From assembly GCA_009829735.1 (NCBI GenBank), contig CM020618.1, positions 32,836,894-32,900,893 of the forward strand: a stretch of 64,000 nucleotides of DNA. The letters run 5' to 3'. The position numbers and the translations under genes are program-made. Shown here piece by piece: positions 62,518-64,000 of this stretch. Position 1 is the stretch's first letter, and every line of letters begins with the position of its first letter. The notes under the pieces were generated by a model. It was not told the DNA's origin, searched no databases, and worked only from the letters and a program-made list of their open reading frames with translations. Source of the stretch: Pyropia yezoensis. Taxonomy: Eukaryota > Rhodophyta > Bangiophyceae > Bangiales > Bangiaceae.

Positions 62518-63159
62518 GAGATGCTCCGATCTGTGAGTTTTCTGGCCAGAGTCCGTACAGGACTCTTAAAGAAGACTCTGGGCTAGAGAGAACTGCTCAT
62601 CGCTTCGTGTGTACACGCTTTTTTCGTAGCTACATGCTCAGGGGGACTGGTACGACATGAGCAAAACCCCGCCGCCCCTGGTTCCATGTTGGGATGCTGG
62701 CAGTGGAACTTTCGTGTCCTCAGAGGCTCACAGGGACACAAAGCTATGGTCTGGGCTACGTAAGTGCCTTCCCGTCATTCTTGTCCAGGCTGTGAGGGGG
62801 GGGGGACAAAAGTATATGTTTTTGTCAGCACGTTCTCGAAAAAGACGCTCTCTGTGACTGCAGAGCATAGAAACTTAGGTGACTGGTGGTGGAGAGACCA
62901 TGGAGCAAGCGACAGCCAGCTGGGTATCTTGGATGATGCATACGTAACACCACTGCGTGGCGAGTTCTCGGTATTACACATAAAAAATACATATGGACGC
63001 AAAGCGCACTCTCTGCTGAGGACAGTGGTGTGCGGTCCGTCACACGGGGATGTACGGATCTGAGGCTCGTGGTGTTCACAAGGCTCGAAGGGGTGGGACG
63101 GGCTACGAAATACAAGATGTGAGCTTGTGTGCAAATATGTGAGTTCATGTAAATGCCTC
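62518..63159 (-). repeat. Right arm of the inverted repeat
   Basis: 642 bp, the inverted counterpart of 61461-62102; the two arms are the same length to the base. Confidence 0.9.
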
Positions 63160-63319
63160 ATGTCAAAGAATCAACGAGACCAAAATGAACAGAACTGAGC
63201 ATAGAGAGAAGCAAAACCCCACCCCCCATCACAGATTCAACACACATATATATATGGGTAAAAAAGGCCGAGGCCGGTGCTGTGTATGTATGTATCTGTG
63301 TTTTTTGTTGTTCCTGGCG

Positions 63320-64000
63320 CTACCTGAGACCTCTACCCTCGTCAGCTGCGGTGGGGTTCTCCCCCTCCTCCCCCTCCCCCCCACTGCCGCCGCCGCCTCG
63401 ACCCCGCCCACCGCCGCTGTCGCTTGCTGCTGCCGCCGCCGCCGCAGTCGCCGTCGCCGCCGTCGCAGGTCGTGCCACCGGCGGGCTCGCCACACCAAGA
63501 CGGGGCCTGAACAGCAGCGTCGCCAGGAGGCTGTTTCCGAGGACCGCCCACACGACCACCGCCACAGCGGGCGGCGACAGCACCCCCGAGGACGCTGCCG
63601 ACGGGGCGATCAAAGAGCCAAACTCCCCTCGGTTCTTCATCGCCACCGCCACCGCCACCGTTTTGGCGAGTGGTTCCTCCTCCTCCTCCCCACCGTCCGA
63701 TCCGCCGGTCGGACCGTCGCTGTCAGAGCCGCCCTCGATGTCGTCGTCGGCATCGTCGAATTCCCCGTCCACGCTCTCGTCAGACGTGCCATAGGGCTCC
63801 CCGCCACTGTTCTTGTCGGGGGCGGTGCCGCCGGCCTTGTCGCCGCTGCACGGGGGAACAGCTATCCTATCGACATTTGCGTGACCGCCGCCACCAACCG
63901 CCGCTGCCGCCGCCGCTGCCTCTGCGTCCCCCTCCTCCTCCGCCAGCAACACAGTCGCGGCGTCCCCCCCCCAGGGTCCACCCCCAAGGCAAAGGTGGCG
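63320..64000 (-). CDS. Acidic single-pass membrane protein, C-terminal part (5' end outside window)
   Basis: A minus-strand frame open to the window edge, 226 residues visible. Order: Glu/Ala-rich start, a Ser/Asp/Gly-rich strongly acidic region (SVDGEFDDADDDIEGGSDSD, then a Glu run), one hydrophobic helix (PPAVAVVVWAVLGNSLLATLL), then an Ala- and Gly-rich basic tail. No ATG occurs near its open end, so the start lies outside. Family not recognised. Simple-sequence frames are common here, but the ordered acidic, membrane and basic segments argue for a real gene. Confidence 0.5.
   Translation of the reverse strand, partial: RHLCLGGGPWGGDAATVLLAEEEGDAEAAAAAAAVGGGGHANVDRIAVPPCSGDKAGGTAPDKNSGGEPYGTSDESVDGEFDDADDDIEGGSDSDGPTGGSDGGEEEEEPLAKTVAVAVAMKNRGEFGSLIAPSAASSGVLSPPAVAVVVWAVLGNSLLATLLFRPRLGVASPPVARPATAATATAAAAAAASDSGGGRGRGGGGSGGEGEEGENPTAADEGRGLR

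Larger units (their letters stand above)
61459..63160. mobile_element. Inverted-repeat element: two 642-bp arms around a 415-bp loop
   Basis: Arms 61461-62102 and 62518-63159 are near-identical inverted copies; the translated frames they share are identical in both arms. Flanks show an imperfect 7-bp direct repeat, TGTCAGA (61452-61458) and TGTCAAA (63161-63167), taken as a target duplication. No transposase is encoded; the longest frames are 66 and 99 codons, one copy per arm, without motifs. A transcript across it would fold into a hairpin of about 640 bp. Confidence 0.75.

Noticed and set aside
61763-63063. 66- and 99-codon frames present once in each arm of the inverted repeat
   Set aside because: Their duplication simply reflects the arms; no motif, and no evidence of independent conservation.

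Overview
The window looks like nuclear DNA of a GC-rich red alga, most likely a bangiophyte such as Porphyra or Pyropia. This is an inference from four things: a red-lineage (LHCR-type) light-harvesting protein, single-exon host genes with very GC-rich codons, heavy loading with chromodomain Ty3/gypsy elements and GC minisatellites, and a eukaryotic transposase gene with GT-AG introns. No rRNA, tRNA or CRISPR locus could be supported.

Regions. (1) 1-11.4 kb is mostly host DNA: the 3' end of a heparinase II/III-like gene, an LHCR antenna gene, an AT74/DET1-like histidine phosphatase, a basic Ala-rich hypothetical protein, an AT-richer 3 kb with no gene I can support, and a small membrane ORF that shares a TATA-like block with the LHCR gene. 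(2) 11.4-34.3 kb is one tandem array of a 334-bp repeat (about six units), split by two full-length Ty3/gypsy chromoviruses, both on the minus strand. Element 1 (11627-21787) has nearly identical 645-bp LTRs. Element 2 (22565-33275) has 363-bp LTRs, is older, and is inactivated. Each has gag, a -1 frameshift site, protease, RT-RNase H, integrase and a chromodomain, the same 17-nt primer binding site, and a long antisense reading frame between pol and the 3' LTR. (3) 34.3-41.6 kb is GC-rich minisatellite and other simple repeat DNA. (4) 41.7-43.4 kb is a gene joining a PD-(D/E)XK-like nuclease region to a kinase-like domain. (5) 44226-55309 is a CACTA/Plavaka-type DNA transposon with imperfect 30-bp inverted ends, a four-exon transposase on the minus strand, and one or two unrecognised genes on the plus strand. 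(6) 55.3-59.5 kb is a possible foldback element: hairpin-rich inverted ends, inverted GC-rich arrays and an ordinary core. (7) 59.5-64 kb holds a 30-copy 16-bp minisatellite, a disrupted single-pass membrane protein gene, a large inverted repeat (two 642-bp arms) inserted at that gene's stop codon, and the 3' end of an acidic single-pass membrane protein gene running off the window.

How it fits together. The window is a host gene cluster bordering a heterochromatin-like block. Chromodomain integrases may have guided both retroelements into the 334-bp array. The most unusual items are the antisense genes of the two retroelements, the multi-gene Plavaka element, the nuclease-kinase fusion, and the inverted-repeat element that appears to have trimmed a coding sequence.
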